This document shows positions 38,421 through 49,900 of a stretch of 64,000 nucleotides of DNA, piece after piece (positions within the stretch are counted from its first letter, which is position 1; each line of letters opens with the position of its first letter). Source of the stretch: Nematostella vectensis (taxonomy: Eukaryota > Cnidaria > Anthozoa > Actiniaria > Edwardsiidae). The position numbers were made by a program, and so were the translations under genes. The DNA is taken from assembly GCF_932526225.1 (NCBI RefSeq), contig NC_064047.1:1674001-1738000 (forward strand), read 5' to 3'. Below the pieces are notes generated by a model. It was not told the origin of the DNA, ran no database searches, and was given only the letters and a program-made list of their open reading frames with translations.

Positions 38421-41400
38421 TCATAAAACTGTTTCTTTTTCTAGATTTTGGAATTGTTTTCTCAACTCTGCCCCAGCCAAGGGTGATCCCTTAGTGTCCA
38501 TCAGCGGTTGGTTCTCTATTTGACTATCACGTGACGAGTACCCTGAGCTACCTGGCCTGGAACAGTCTTGCTTTATCTCGTTCATTTCCGTGATAGAAAC
38601 AAGGCTTCGCCCATCGAAATGTGAGGGAAGCAGTTCCCTATGTTTGAGCATGCGTGATACGAGGAACACAAGTATTGATGATGCCACAGCTATTCCCCCA
38701 GAGAGATAGAAAGACAAGTCGTAAGACCCAAATGCATCGTATAACCACCCTGGAAAAAAGACATCAATCAATGGCTGTCGTTTTTCTAAATGGTCTAAAA
38801 GAGCCTGGGGCGAGCGCGCGGGAGACCTGTGATATTCTAAAACGTTAGGGACTCGGCTCCATTTCCAAGATAGCTGTCAGCTTCCAGCAAAATCGTAGTA
38901 AACACCAATTCCTGCAGGTTTACGTGAAAATTCTCGACTTACAAAGCTCTAGAGCGATAAAAAAGCGAAAGAATGATTGAAGTGGACTCCCAAATATGGT
39001 ATGTAATGCCTAATAAGGAAATGGCCGAGCGAGCTAGAATAAACGACCGTTTTTAAAACAAGATTGACTGATATGAATGTTAATCGCATTTAGGGGGAGG
39101 TGAAGGCAGGGCCCACACATGAAATATCCCACGTTCAATGCCTACAAACAAGTCAAGGACATCTTCTAGAATTACAGTGAACTCATTAGAATTCGAACAG
39201 AGCCTTGATGCTTTTGTTTCGTGAGCATTGGAACGTTTATAGAACTAGGGCCGGGTTCCTAGAAGACAAGTTAACGCTTTTGTTATCGAAAAGGCAGAGG
39301 TGCCTTGGGGCAGAGAGTACACGACGATTAAAGCTGCGAGTTCAGCCTGTGCTTCTTTGTCCTCTTTCCAAGAGCCCACCGCAAGGAGCGTACAACAGCA
39401 TCATTGTGTTGAGTGCCTATTGCCCTCTCCTTATCCCTTATCCATTGCGAATGACGTCATACCTGCAACAGGCGGCCCAAAGCTCATGGGGATGGCTATA
39501 AATCCAAACATGTTACCGACTCCCTGTGATAGCTTCTCGTGTCCAACGATATCCGCTGTTATCACCGCCACCTGCCCTACGAAACAGCCGTCAAAGAACC
39601 CGAACGTTACGGCGTAAGCTATGAGCCCACCGTAATTACTGGCCAGTGGACACAGGATGGTGCTGACTCCAATAGCGAAGACGGAGAGCTGGTAGACGGT
39701 GATGCGGTTGACGCGCTGAAAGTCGCATAGCCTCCCGAACACAACTCGGCCAATGGTCGACATGATGGAAAGGAATCCTATTAACCAGGCGCCTTTGGAC
39801 TTGGAGATGCCAAGTTCTTCAGCGTATTTGATCTACGAAATAAAATGGAAAACAACAGAGGGCTGGAACCAGGTACGTACCTAGGATCTGCTGGGGGGGA
39901 TGTCATTGGGGTATCATATGGATCTGCTGGGGGGGATGTCATTGGGGTATCATATGGATCTGCTGGGGGGGATGTCATTGGGGGGATGTCATTGGGGGGA
40001 TGTCATTGGGGGGATGTCATTGGGGGGGATGTCATTGGGGGGATGTCATTGGGGGGGATGTCATTGGGGGGATGTCATTGGGGGGATGTCATTGGGGTAT
40101 CATATGGATCTGCTGGGGGGGGATGTCATTGGGGGGGATGTCATTGGGGGGGATGTCATTGGGGGGGATGTCATTGGGGGATGTCATTGGGGGGATGTCA
40201 TTGGGGGGATGTCATTGGGGGGGATGTCATTGGGGGGGATGTCATTGGGGGGGATGTCATTGGGGGGGATGTCATTGGGGGGATGTCATTGGGGCACATA
40301 TGGATCTGCTGGGGGGGGATGTCATTGGGGGGGATGTCATTGGGGGGGATGTCATTGGGGGGGATGTCATTGGGGGGGATGTCATTGGGGGGATGTCATT
40401 GGGGGGATGTCATTGGGGGGGATGTCATTGGGGGGGCTGTCATTGGGGGGGATGTCATTGGGGGGGATGTCATTGGGGGGGATGTCATTGGGGTATCATA
40501 TGGATCTGCTAGGGGGGATGTCATTGGGGGGGATGTCATTGGGGGGATGTCATTGGGGGGGATGTCATTGGAGGGATGTCATTGGGGGATTGTCATATGG
40601 ATCTGAAAGCGATGCCTCATGCTACAGCATTTTTGAAGGTGATCAGTTTGAACCAGAAGAGTGCAACCAAAAAAAAAAATAGCTCGATTTGTTTTGGAAG
40701 CAACAAAAATAAGGGAAAGTGCGTTGTAATTATTAGACTAAAAATGACATCGCTACAAAATTAGATGATAAAGAACATATTAGGAATAGGAATATAAACT
40801 GAATACTTGCTGCCTTTCAATATGAATGTATATTCATGAAGCAACGCCCGTGTCTCAAAGATTAAAAGGTGCCATATAGATAATTGAATCGAATTGATAT
40901 GGAAAGGATAGTATTTGGCGTACCTTCAATAAAAAAGATGACCAATTTTTGGTGGCCAGGAGGGGGGGGGGGGGGGGGGGCGGGGAGGGTGCGACCTGGG
41001 TATGCGCCTGGACAGTCAAATGGACGATTTACTCGCAATTTGATTTTCACTTATATGGAATTGCTTAAGTTGCATTGCTCAAAAGTAAAACTAAAAAATA
41101 AGACACTTTCAATTGATCAGTGCGAGAAGAAACAAGTTCACGGTGCGGATGTCAGGCGAAACATTTCCGCCTGGAAAGGGAAAAAACAATAAACTATACA
41201 CTTACCAGGTGAACAAACGGAAAAAGATAGCCGAACTGAAAGAGAGCAACGGTGATAACCCATGTGACATATGCCTTGTTCCTCCAAATGGACAAATCAA
41301 CAAGCTTCCCAGCATCCTTCGAGGGCCTCGTGCTTACCCGGCGCTTATTGGGTTTGAAGAGAAACGCCGCTATCCATAAGAGCATTGCGAACCCACTCAA

Positions 41401-43498
41401 CACACGCATGCAGTTCTGCCATCCGATATTAGCAAGTAAATAATTCATAACAGGCCCGGTCACTAAAGATCCCACACCGGAACCGGAAGTGGCAATCCCG
41501 TTAACTAGAGCCAGTCTCTTCTGAAAGTATTCACCTAAAATCACAATCGAGGACACGAAAGAGAGACTGGACCCGACTCCAAATAGTAGGCCGTAAGTCA
41601 GGTACATTTTTGGCGGCTCCTGGACGAATGACGTCAGAAAAAGACCTAGCACCGACAATAGTGCTCCGATGAATGCAGTGGCCTGGCACGAGTACCGAGT
41701 GCAGAGGATGCTGGTCAGCGGTCCGCACAAAAAGTTGAGTCCCATTGCCATGGCGCCTATCCAAGCTGCAATGTGAGGGGAGGGGTGATAAGAAGACAGA
41801 ATGGCATGGTAACTTCGCAACAACAACGATAACAGGGGCGGATTTAGCTTTTTGCTAAAGGGGCGGGGGGGGGGGTGATTTTTTGGTTACATATGGCTTT
41901 CTTGTACCCCAAAGGGGGGTTTAAACCCGCTAAACTCTCCCCCTAGATCCGCTAATGGATAACAATAATTTATTTATTTTATTTTATGTTATAATTGCAT
42001 GCTAGCTCGCCCTAATTTACCTGATGTTTGGGAAATGCTTTGTTTTCATTCTAGGGTGCGCTCTACCTAGTAGGTGACATGGCGGGGTGTTCACATGAGG
42101 GGCAATGTTGGGGGGATTGGGTCACTTTCGCGACTGACAAACGCGGTTGGCTTCTAGGGAGCCTATCGAATCTACTAGTAGTGTAACATCTGGGCGGTGG
42201 GGGGGGGGGGGGGGGTTCACATGAGGGGGGATGTCCCGGATGTCATGTAAGGGGGTGTTAAGGTGAGGGAGGGTGGCCTTACCTAGCAGGGCATGTAAGG
42301 GGGTTTTAAGGTGAGGGAGGGTGACCTTACCTAGTAGGGCATGTGAAGGGTGTTCACATGAGGGAGGGTGGCAAAACCCTCGGCGTTGCCAGGAGGGTGG
42401 CCTAGGGGGGTATGAGACATTATCTAAAATACAGGAGAAAATGCTTTGAAAGTCCCTTTTGGGCCCCCTCCTGGTAAAAATCCTGGCTACGCCGCTGTAC
42501 TAGGTCAACTTTTTCCCACGTGAACGCATCAAGTAGAGATAGCCCTGTGCAGGGGAGAGGGGGGGGGATTTGATGGTTTTTAATCCATGAAAGTATTATT
42601 TTCTTGTAAAACTCCATTGAATAAGTCCAGGATTACGCCAAACTCTCACTGTAAAACTACAACGACTTGAGCCGGCGTCATAATAAAAGCCTGGCAGGTC
42701 AACAGCCATTGACCTCGGGCTTGGCTAGTGAAAACAACACTTGCTATAAAAGATGCAACGACTCTAATAAGAGTGTAACGTATTTCCAAACATTCCCTTG
42801 TCATCTGCTTTCGCTTGTTCTTTATCTCAAGCGTCACTAAAAAGGGTTCGGACGGAGTCAGTTTATCCACAATTAAAATTATCAGGTTATTGTAGACTAC
42901 AGTATGAAAAATTTGCCATTTATACTCTGAGGACTTTGAACTTTATAATCCGTATGTTTTATCAGAACAAAAACAAGTGCCGGTAATTAGAAAAACGCCT
43001 TTGTTTTCAATGCAAATAAAATCGATCGGCATGCGCGCCAATTTTTCAGGAAGCAATTTTTATAGCACTTTTCAGATTTTAAGAAAAGCAGAAAATAATT
43101 CCTGAAACATATTTGAGTTCTTTTGTTATTGAGTTATCATTTTTCTGCAAGAAAATAGTTGAGTGAAAATCGATTAGCAAATGATTGCTTAGCGTGAAAA
43201 CAACGCAACTGTTTAAGACCAAAAGATATAAAATCCCGTATTATGAGAAGGATGACAACTCACCGGTTTCTGCTTTTCCAAGCTTAAGTTCATCTAGTAA
43301 ATTTACGTAGACCACTCCAAAAGAATTGTGTATCCCGAAAACAATAAAGTTTACAATGAAAGTTCCGGCGCATACAATCCATCCCCAACCACCTTCGACT
43401 GGCAAGTTTGTTCCCTCTTCGCTGTTTGCATAATCGGCGTTTATTCCCTCTGAACCTTCCAAAGGGCTTGCATTGTTTTCTTGCGAGCCAATATTCAT
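38421..43498 (-). CDS. SLC16 (monocarboxylate-transporter-like) MFS permease, 4 exons
   Basis: Exons in transcript order: 43498-43264, 41765-41206, 39832-39463, 38749-38421. They total 1494 nt (497 aa) with all phases consistent. The start chosen is MNIGSQENN at 43498; an in-frame ATG at 43579 would add 27 residues. Seen: the SLC16 signature EGGWGW before TM1, then AWIGAMAMGLNFL, YFQKRLALVNGIATSGSGVG (the conserved TM5-region motif), a charged central loop (NKRRVSTRPSKD), GRVVFGRLCD in the second half, and PPVAGWLYDAFGSYD near TM11-12. The C-terminal tail is hydrophilic. Known of the family: 12-helix plasma-membrane carriers of lactate, pyruvate or, for other members, aromatic amino acids, thyroid hormone or creatine. 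The substrate cannot be told from this sequence. Confidence 0.9.
38805..39070 (-). repeat. Dispersed repeat copy C2 in SLC16 intron 3
   Basis: Reverse-complement match to both ends of 18540-19180 (for example GGTATGTAATGCCTAATAAG and TGCAGGTTTACGTGAAAATT). It lies in the intron between SLC16 exons 3 and 4. Confidence 0.6.
39884..40597 (+). repeat. G-rich 15-16-bp minisatellite in SLC16 intron 2
   Basis: Repeats of GGGGGGATGTCATTG, interrupted about seven times by ATATGGATCTGCTGGGGG-type segments; the first three units form a ~36-39-bp higher unit. Each short unit has a run of four to seven G, so G-quadruplexes are possible on the plus strand, the template strand of the SLC16 gene. Long open frames here (up to 260 codons) are repeat artefacts. 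The edge lies about 50 bases upstream of the acceptor at 39833. Confidence 0.93.
40955..41015. mobile_element. Poly-G MITE fragment in SLC16 intron 2
   Basis: CCAGG, then a G run, then GCGACCTGGGTATGCGCCTGGAC resembles an end of the CGTACCCAGG-type elements. The second end was not identified. Confidence 0.35.
41833..41960. mobile_element. Short MITE in SLC16 intron 1
   Basis: AGGGGCGGATTTAGC at the left and CCCCTAGATCCGCTAA at the right are imperfect inverted ends around a G run. About 128 bp. The same end motif is seen near 18510. Confidence 0.55.
42060..42505. repeat. G-rich imperfect tandem repeats and MITE end in SLC16 intron 1
   Basis: Imperfect ~60-base repeats of the type GGGTGTTAAGGTGAGGGAGG, TGGCCTTACCTAGNAGGGCA at ~42235-42395, after a G run at ~42198-42214. 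The stretch ends in AAAAATCCTGGCTACGCCGCTG, the inverted form of the CGTAGCCAGG terminus. Confidence 0.6.
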
Positions 43499-43579
43499 GA
43501 CTCCGGAGAATAGCAATAGTTTAGTGTCAGGCGATCGATAATAAGCACGCGTTAGACTAAACCGAACAAACTTCGCCAC

Positions 43580-44096
43580 AACACAAATGAAACAGCTCCC
43601 TTCATATTGGCGATTTTCCAGCCTTCTTCAGCTTCAGTGATAAATCCTCCTTTCCTACTGGAAAGCGGAGGTCAATGCCACAAGAATAAGAATAGCAACA
43701 GTTCGTTTTTTGTTTTGGTTGCAAAAGTATTGCCAAATTACTCAACCTTCTTATGTCCTTGTTGACAGGTCGAAGTTAATAACAAAACATTGGTAACGCA
43801 TTCATGGCGTCACGCGGGTGAGGACGCGCGTTGCTTTGAATCCGAGGATTAGGAATTTCGCTGGGACGAGAAAACGAAAAAAAAGTTGGTTTCTTTGCAT
43901 CCTCTCTAGCCCGAGTATCAGGCGATTTAATTTTTTTTTTTTTTTAAAGTCGGAGCTTCCCGGTATATACTTCATAGGGAACGATAAAAGGGGCCTGACA
44001 CAGAGCTAGCAGACGGTGGTAGCTCAGATTAAGCGGGTGTGCATAAAACGCAGATTCGGGCGCTAACTGTTTTTTTTTCTTTTAAGTGTTGGATAC
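43580..44096. other. Upstream flank of SLC16; no gene seen
   Basis: Probably contains the SLC16 promoter and 5' UTR (minus strand). A GTGGTAGCTCAG phrase at ~44014 resembles a tRNA A-box, but no tRNA fold follows. Nothing else was recognised. Confidence 0.4.
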
Positions 44097-44654
44097 TACA
44101 CCTTTTGCTGTTCATTAACGGGAAAGGGACATTCATTTTTGCCAAAAGTTACATCGATAGCGTGTATAGTTCACCAACATCGCACGAAACATCATTTAGC
44201 GTGACTCGACTTTCAATAACAATAATTGAATATTCGTGAACATTCATTAGCACCAAACAACGCACTTGGACATTCAATTCGATTGGAACGAACATTATTT
44301 TGTACACAATGAAAATTCAATTGCACGTTTCGACAATCAGTAGCGTTTAATGACAATCAGTTATACGAAATAGATAATTCATTAGTACTATTAACATAAA
44401 CAAGGACAATCAACAAGCCATTTCAGACAATCATGTTCATCAAGGTGACATTCATGAATGTGGTTTGACAATCATTTGTTCGATTCAAACAAACATTATA
44501 AGAAAAGAAAATATCATTAGTTTCATTTCGATTTTCGATTTAAGTGACATTTATACCTGAAATTGATCTCTATTAACACAGCGAGGTATATAGGTTTTCA
44601 TAAAACGAAACCATTGCCCACATTTCGCTCCCGTGACTGTTCTATATAAAGTTC

Positions 44655-44912
44655 CTATGTTGTAGCCTCCGATGTTGAGGAATGGGCTGTAGGGCGGTTA
44701 CTTTTTAGCTCATTATTTGCGCCGGTATCTAGTGGGTTATGGTGCGCTGGTGCACCGTCGTAAATAAAAATGACGTTTTCGTTGGGGTAAAGATTCAGTC
44801 GTGTTTGTGAAGTCGTTGAATCTTTGTGCATCCATTCCCCCGATGATAGAAAAGTGGAAGATAAGACCGTTAGTGGGCGAAATAGCCAAAGTGACTGTGA
44901 TTTTTCTTCCAA
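44655..44912 (-). pseudogene. DDE-transposase remnant (Tc1/mariner-IS630-like)
   Basis: The 85-codon minus-strand frame reads NENVIFIYDGAPAHHNP and later HSSTSEATT. The first is the typical second catalytic Asp block (D-x-APxH) of Tc1/mariner-like DDE transposases. The usual P-Y-SP-LN-E block that should follow is garbled, suggesting frameshifts. Only this short part is open; the element cannot make a full transposase. Confidence 0.55.
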
Positions 44913-45237
44913 TTAGACCACATACTTGGCGGTACTCTCTCTCTCCCCTCTTCTAGCTCTTCCATGTGTTCGAGGGGTTTCTTGGCGGCATTTCTCATAC
45001 AAACGTTTTCTGTTTTTCTATAGCGAACAAGTGAGTATATATTTTTTAGCTTTTATAAGCCCCCCACAAAAAGTGCTGTTTATGTTTTTCTTGTTTTTTG
45101 TTAAAAATTATTTATAGTTCTATATTTCTCTTAATTTTAGGAGCCCACTGTTTAAAGAAAAGTGAAAAATAGTAACTCTAATGAAATTTTATTTTTCCTT
45201 GTTGTTTGGTTTAAATCGGATAAATGTTTGTCAAACC

Positions 45238-45676
45238 ACATTGATGAGTGTCACATTGATGAGTGTCACATTGATGAGTGTCACATTGATGAGTGTCACA
45301 TTGATGAGTGTCATTGATGAGTGTCACATTGATGAGTGTCACATTGATGAGTGTCACATTGATGAGTGTCACATTGATGAGTGTCACATTGATGAGTGTC
45401 ACATTGATGAGTGTCACATTGATGAGTGTCACATTGATGAGTGTCACATTGATGAGTGTCACATTGATGAGTGTCACATTGATGAGTGTCACATTGATGA
45501 GTGTCACATTGATGAGTGTCACATTGATGAGTGTCACATTGATGAGTGTCACATTGATGAGTGTCACATTGATGAGTGTCACATTGATGAGTGTCACATT
45601 GATGAGTGTCATTGATGAGTGTCACATTGATGAGTGTCACATTGATGAGTGTCACATTGATGAGTGTCACATTGAT
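45238..45676 (+). repeat. 15-bp minisatellite (~29 copies) in the transposon arm
   Basis: Almost perfect ACATTGATGAGTGTC repeats, with two 12-base units (GTCATTGATGAG) near 45310 and 45610. Since 15 is divisible by 3, all frames stay open (Met-Ser-Val-Thr-Leu, Asp-Glu-Cys-His-Ile, and Ile-Asn-Val-Thr-Leu antisense). The 133-152-codon ORFs on both strands are therefore artefacts. The matching left arm has one CATTCATGAATGTCACCTTG-like stretch, which shows the seed. Confidence 0.95.
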
Positions 45677-46360
45677 AAACATGATTGTCTTAAAGGCTTA
45701 TTTATTGTCTTTGTTTATGTTAATAGCACTAATGAATTTCTATTTTTTATAACTGATTGTCAATAAACGCTACTGATTGTCCAAACGTGCAATTGATTTT
45801 TCGAATGCATGCAAAAGAATGTTCATTCCATCCTGAATGAATGCCCAATTGCGTTATTGAATGTCCGTTGATGCTATTGAATGTTCGCGCGTATTCAATC
45901 ATTGTTATTGAAAGTCGAGTCACGCTAAGGATGTCTCGTGCGATGTTGATGAACGTACAATGCACGTTACCGATACAACATTTGACACAAATGAATGTCC
46001 CTTTCCCGTTATTGAACAGCAAAAGGTGTATTTTTATTTATGTATTTCGACGGATACGGAGCTTTGGAAATTACAATATGGCCACCCATATTGTATTGTC
46101 TTTCAGACTTGTAGACAGAGGCTAGTTTTCTTAATAATAAAAATAATAAATATAAAAAAATTGCCACTCCCGATAGAACGAACAGATTTCTTTCATCTGT
46201 TCATGCCATTGCAATATCTTTACGGGACTTGAAGATTCATGACATACCAGAGTGATCTAGAATGCCTTTTTATCTTATCCGCTTATGCTTTATAGTTTCT
46301 ACAAATAGCACGTCTGTTGCAAACGTGGATTTTCCGCCGTTGTTGGGGGGTCCTACAGCG

Positions 46361-46466
46361 GGTACCAGAGGCTCCAGGCTTCACTTCAAAGAGCCACGAA
46401 GCTTAGTCGTTGTCGCCGATTCGCGGCTATTTGAAGTGAAGTTGGAGCCTCTGGTATCCAGGGTAC
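46361..46466. mobile_element. Foldback element near NUDC 3' end
   Basis: TACCAGAGGCTCCAGGCTTC-ACTTCAAA pairs with TTTGAAGTGAAGTTGGAGCC-TCTGGTA about 40 bases later, forming a ~28-bp-stem hairpin. The ends resemble the CTCTGGTACCCAGG element at 62215. Confidence 0.75.
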
Positions 46467-46936
46467 AAGGGAGGACGTTGGGTTTTGCGGTATTGGCCCT
46501 TTTTTTGTACGAGATTGCGGTAAACGAGCAAAAAAAACATGCGGTATTTCAAAACGCCGCGAGATGCGAGATGTTGCTTTTTAAACGGCGGTATTGAGAT
46601 AAAAAATTAAAATATTGCGGTGTTGGGGTGTTAATTAGTCCTCCTTGGTACGGGATGATCTGGTGGATGTGTCGCACATTGTCTCCAAAACCTCGTCTTT
46701 CTGTACGGTATGCGATATTTCAGTTTTTTTCTGCGGTATTGCGGTAATTAGACCCCAACGTCCTTCCCGTACGACATTCCCAATTCTGTTCACCAAATGC
46801 TTCAACTACAACGAAAATATTTCCATATATATTTTCTTTAACAGTTGAGTTTCATTGACAGGGTGGAAGTAAAAACACAAGACACTGCAAACCGTTCTTG
46901 ATTCGATTCACTTCGTAGTTTAACTCAGCCTTTTAG

Positions 46937-49900
46937 CTACGAGAACTTTGCTTTGGAAAAGTCCATTTCGGGATGTTGTTCCATAAATCTAAAAAAAAAA
47001 AGGTTTATTAGTCCTAGCGTAATCAATTATGTCCTCATGTAATCAACAGAAAACAACCTAGTTAGTAGGTATTTACTAAGCATTAGCAAAAATTAGTTCT
47101 GTTCCTACGAGTAACGTGTACGGCTTTTTAAACGTAGATAGGTGGAAAGACCCATGAAGGAAATATTGAAAATGGATTGTCAAATGGCCAGGTAGGTAGA
47201 CAGTCAAGTTAGTGGACGAAATCATTCATCATTTCTTTTTCACTTTCTTACTTTTTAAGAACGTCCTGTTTCTTCTGTTCGTCAGATGTGGGTAGACCCA
47301 TCTGAAAAAAAAAATTGAAAGGTTAAAAAATGTTTAATGTGTTACTGCTTACATTTAAAAATTGTCTTTTGGCAAAACCGATTGGGATCAGGTTCACAGC
47401 TATTTAAAAGTTTCATTATACTATATAATGGTATGTACAACAATATGAGAAGCCAGGCACCTGTTTCTGTCGCTGATCGAACATCATCTTTTCCACCATG
47501 CCTCTTGTTTCACCGTCCAGATCAGACAACTAAAGAACAAAATTAGAGTTATGGCCAGGAAGACCAACAATACAAGCAATATGTTAAAGGAAGCATGCAC
47601 AATAGAACAAAGCCAATGTGACACTCTAATCTACCAGAACATCCCAAAGCACAAAGCAACAACCCACAACACTTAATAACTCTGTATGTATCTGGATAAT
47701 ACCTTTGAATTTTCAGGCTGTACTTTCTTTGTGTTTATTTCTGGATCGGATGTCACTAGTTGAGACCACCATTCCATCTTGTTCACCTTCAGATAAAAAC
47801 AATTCCAGAAAATGGACTTATTTATACTTTTTTTATTCAAGGAAAACCTTGCTAATCCCCACAAAAACAGTATCAACTTTCGATATTGGTATTTTTGTTT
47901 TTCTATTTTCTGTGCAGTTTCTGTGGCCCCTTAATGCTCCCTTCCGCCCCCCCTTCCCCGCCCCCCATGGACACCAATCGATCTTGTTTCCTAAAAAAGT
48001 CTGCTTGCGAAATACAATAGTTGACAGTTCCCATTTAATAATTAATACAATTTTAATTTAAAAAAATAACTTATTTGAGTGTTGGTGTTTCTTTGGAAAA
48101 TGTTTCAATGTTTCACGGGCATCTTTGAATCTCCTCATTTTATTCTACATTTCAATGTCATCTCAAAAATAAAAGAAAAACAAAATACATTCCATACTTT
48201 TTCAAGGTTCAAGACAAGATTTTTTCCATCGATGAGCCAAGTGCACTCCTCCAATTTGACCTGGTGACATAAAATAGTATCAATATTTAAATGCCCGTAA
48301 AAATACAAAAATCCGCTCTCGAACAAGGTCAAGCTTTTATTACATTCATAACTTTATCTCATTAAAAAATTTGAGAGATGTTTACCTTTTTGGGAAAATC
48401 CCCATCAATAATAGGTGGGTGACCTTTAAGACCTGCCTTTAAATGCTAATAAAAGAAAAAGCAAATAGAAATAAACAAAGAACAAGTTCAATTGAGCACA
48501 TTCAGCAACACATTGAGCAACACATCATTAGCCATAATGTATTTGGGTACATGTTACTTTATCCAACCACAGTTAAGGATACATTTCTCTGAATCATACT
48601 TATGGTCAAACATTGGTTGGGCAAGGCTTTATTCTTCTTCTTCTTGTTTGAATGTAACATTTTGACTTTACAAACAGTCTAAATGGTAGCAATTTACCTT
48701 TTGCTGAATATCCACAACAACATCTTTCCCTTTTGGCTTAAAGCTGACATCTAATGGGATTCGTAACTAAAAGGCAATAAAATTCTGATTAAATCACCCA
48801 AACCCAAAACAGGTGGTTAGACCAAACAAAAGATCAATTTCAAAATGACTAACAACTTACTTCAATTTCTTCTAATGTCTGAAAAGTAAAACAAAAGAAC
48901 ATTAGTTCAAGGAATCTATTGACATATGTATAGCTATCTGTACCAGCAGTGGTGGAGCTGACCAACAAGTGGGGGGCCCACTTCATCACAAAATTTTGAT
49001 CTGAAAATCATAAAAGATTATTGAATGCAGGATGCCTTTGGACCTAATAATTTTTTTTATTCGATTTATGACCCAAGAATGAAGCTTGTCTGTCCATAAC
49101 ATTGTGCCTGATAAACCTTTTTTTAAATTGTCCTAATATAACTGTACCATTCTGTGAAAGGGCAAGCCAAAACTTCTAGAAGACGTTAGAGGCTAGGGCC
49201 TGAGGATATGCCCCAGAGTAGGAATGGGTTATGTGTTATGCCCCAGAGAAGGAATGCCATACAGAAATGGTGAATTTCAAAATATATTGGATGAAGTGAT
49301 AAGAGTCTAACGTACAGTGTACATACCTGCGTCCATTTGTAGTTTGGCAGATCTGCTCCGTTTCCAGCATTTGGTTTTATTTTCCCTTTAGCATCCTCAT
49401 CCTCCTCCTCCTCCTCATCTTCCTCTTTTTTTGGTTCATCCTGGCAGAAATATCAGATTAGGTATTATTCTGGTTAAAAACAAAACCAATAGGACTGCAG
49501 CAACAAAAACATCTTAACTGGACAGCAGCAACAGAACAGTGCTGAACAATGTAAAGACTAGTTCCAGTACCATGCAATTAAACAAACCGTTTTGTTTTAA
49601 AAATTTTTACCGGCAAACTGTCACATTTTGGCAAATGCTAAGAAAACTAGTGCAAAGCTAAGGCTATAATTTTCTATGTGACTCCCTCATTATCAAACAA
49701 ATCTGTCAACTTTTGCACAGTATGGTTTTAATGCTGTAAAATTAGTCAAAACAGCCGGTAAAGTCAGCCTTTCGTACCTTTACTCGAAGGATTCAACACT
49801 ACGATTTTGTGTTTGTTTTCACCATAGTATGCACATGTGGATACGTTATTCAGCACTGTTGACTGCAGTTACCTTATAGTATTTGTGAAATGCTTACATT

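Larger units (their letters stand above)
44097..46030. mobile_element. Degenerate DNA transposon with long inverted arms
   Basis: Left arm ~44097-44480 and right arm ~45225-46030 are inverted complements. Both carry TACACCTTTTGCTGTTCA, AACGGGAAAGGGACATTCAT, AGCGTGACTCGACTTTCAAT and AACATGATTGTC-type blocks in mirrored order. Without the 15-bp minisatellite the right arm has about the same length as the left (~0.37-0.38 kb). The core holds a transposase remnant. Arms have diverged by scattered substitutions, so this is an old insertion. Confidence 0.8.

Noticed and set aside
39845-40682. Gly/Met/Ser/Leu-repeat ORFs up to 260 codons
   Set aside because: Low-complexity translation of the G-rich minisatellite inside the SLC16 intron, antisense to the gene.
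44014-44075. tRNA-like A-box GTGGTAGCTCAG
   Set aside because: No pairing acceptor stem or T-arm follows at a suitable distance.
45181-45766. Open frames of 123-152 codons on both strands
   Set aside because: Product of a 15-bp repeat with no stop in any frame; a transposon-arm minisatellite, not a gene.
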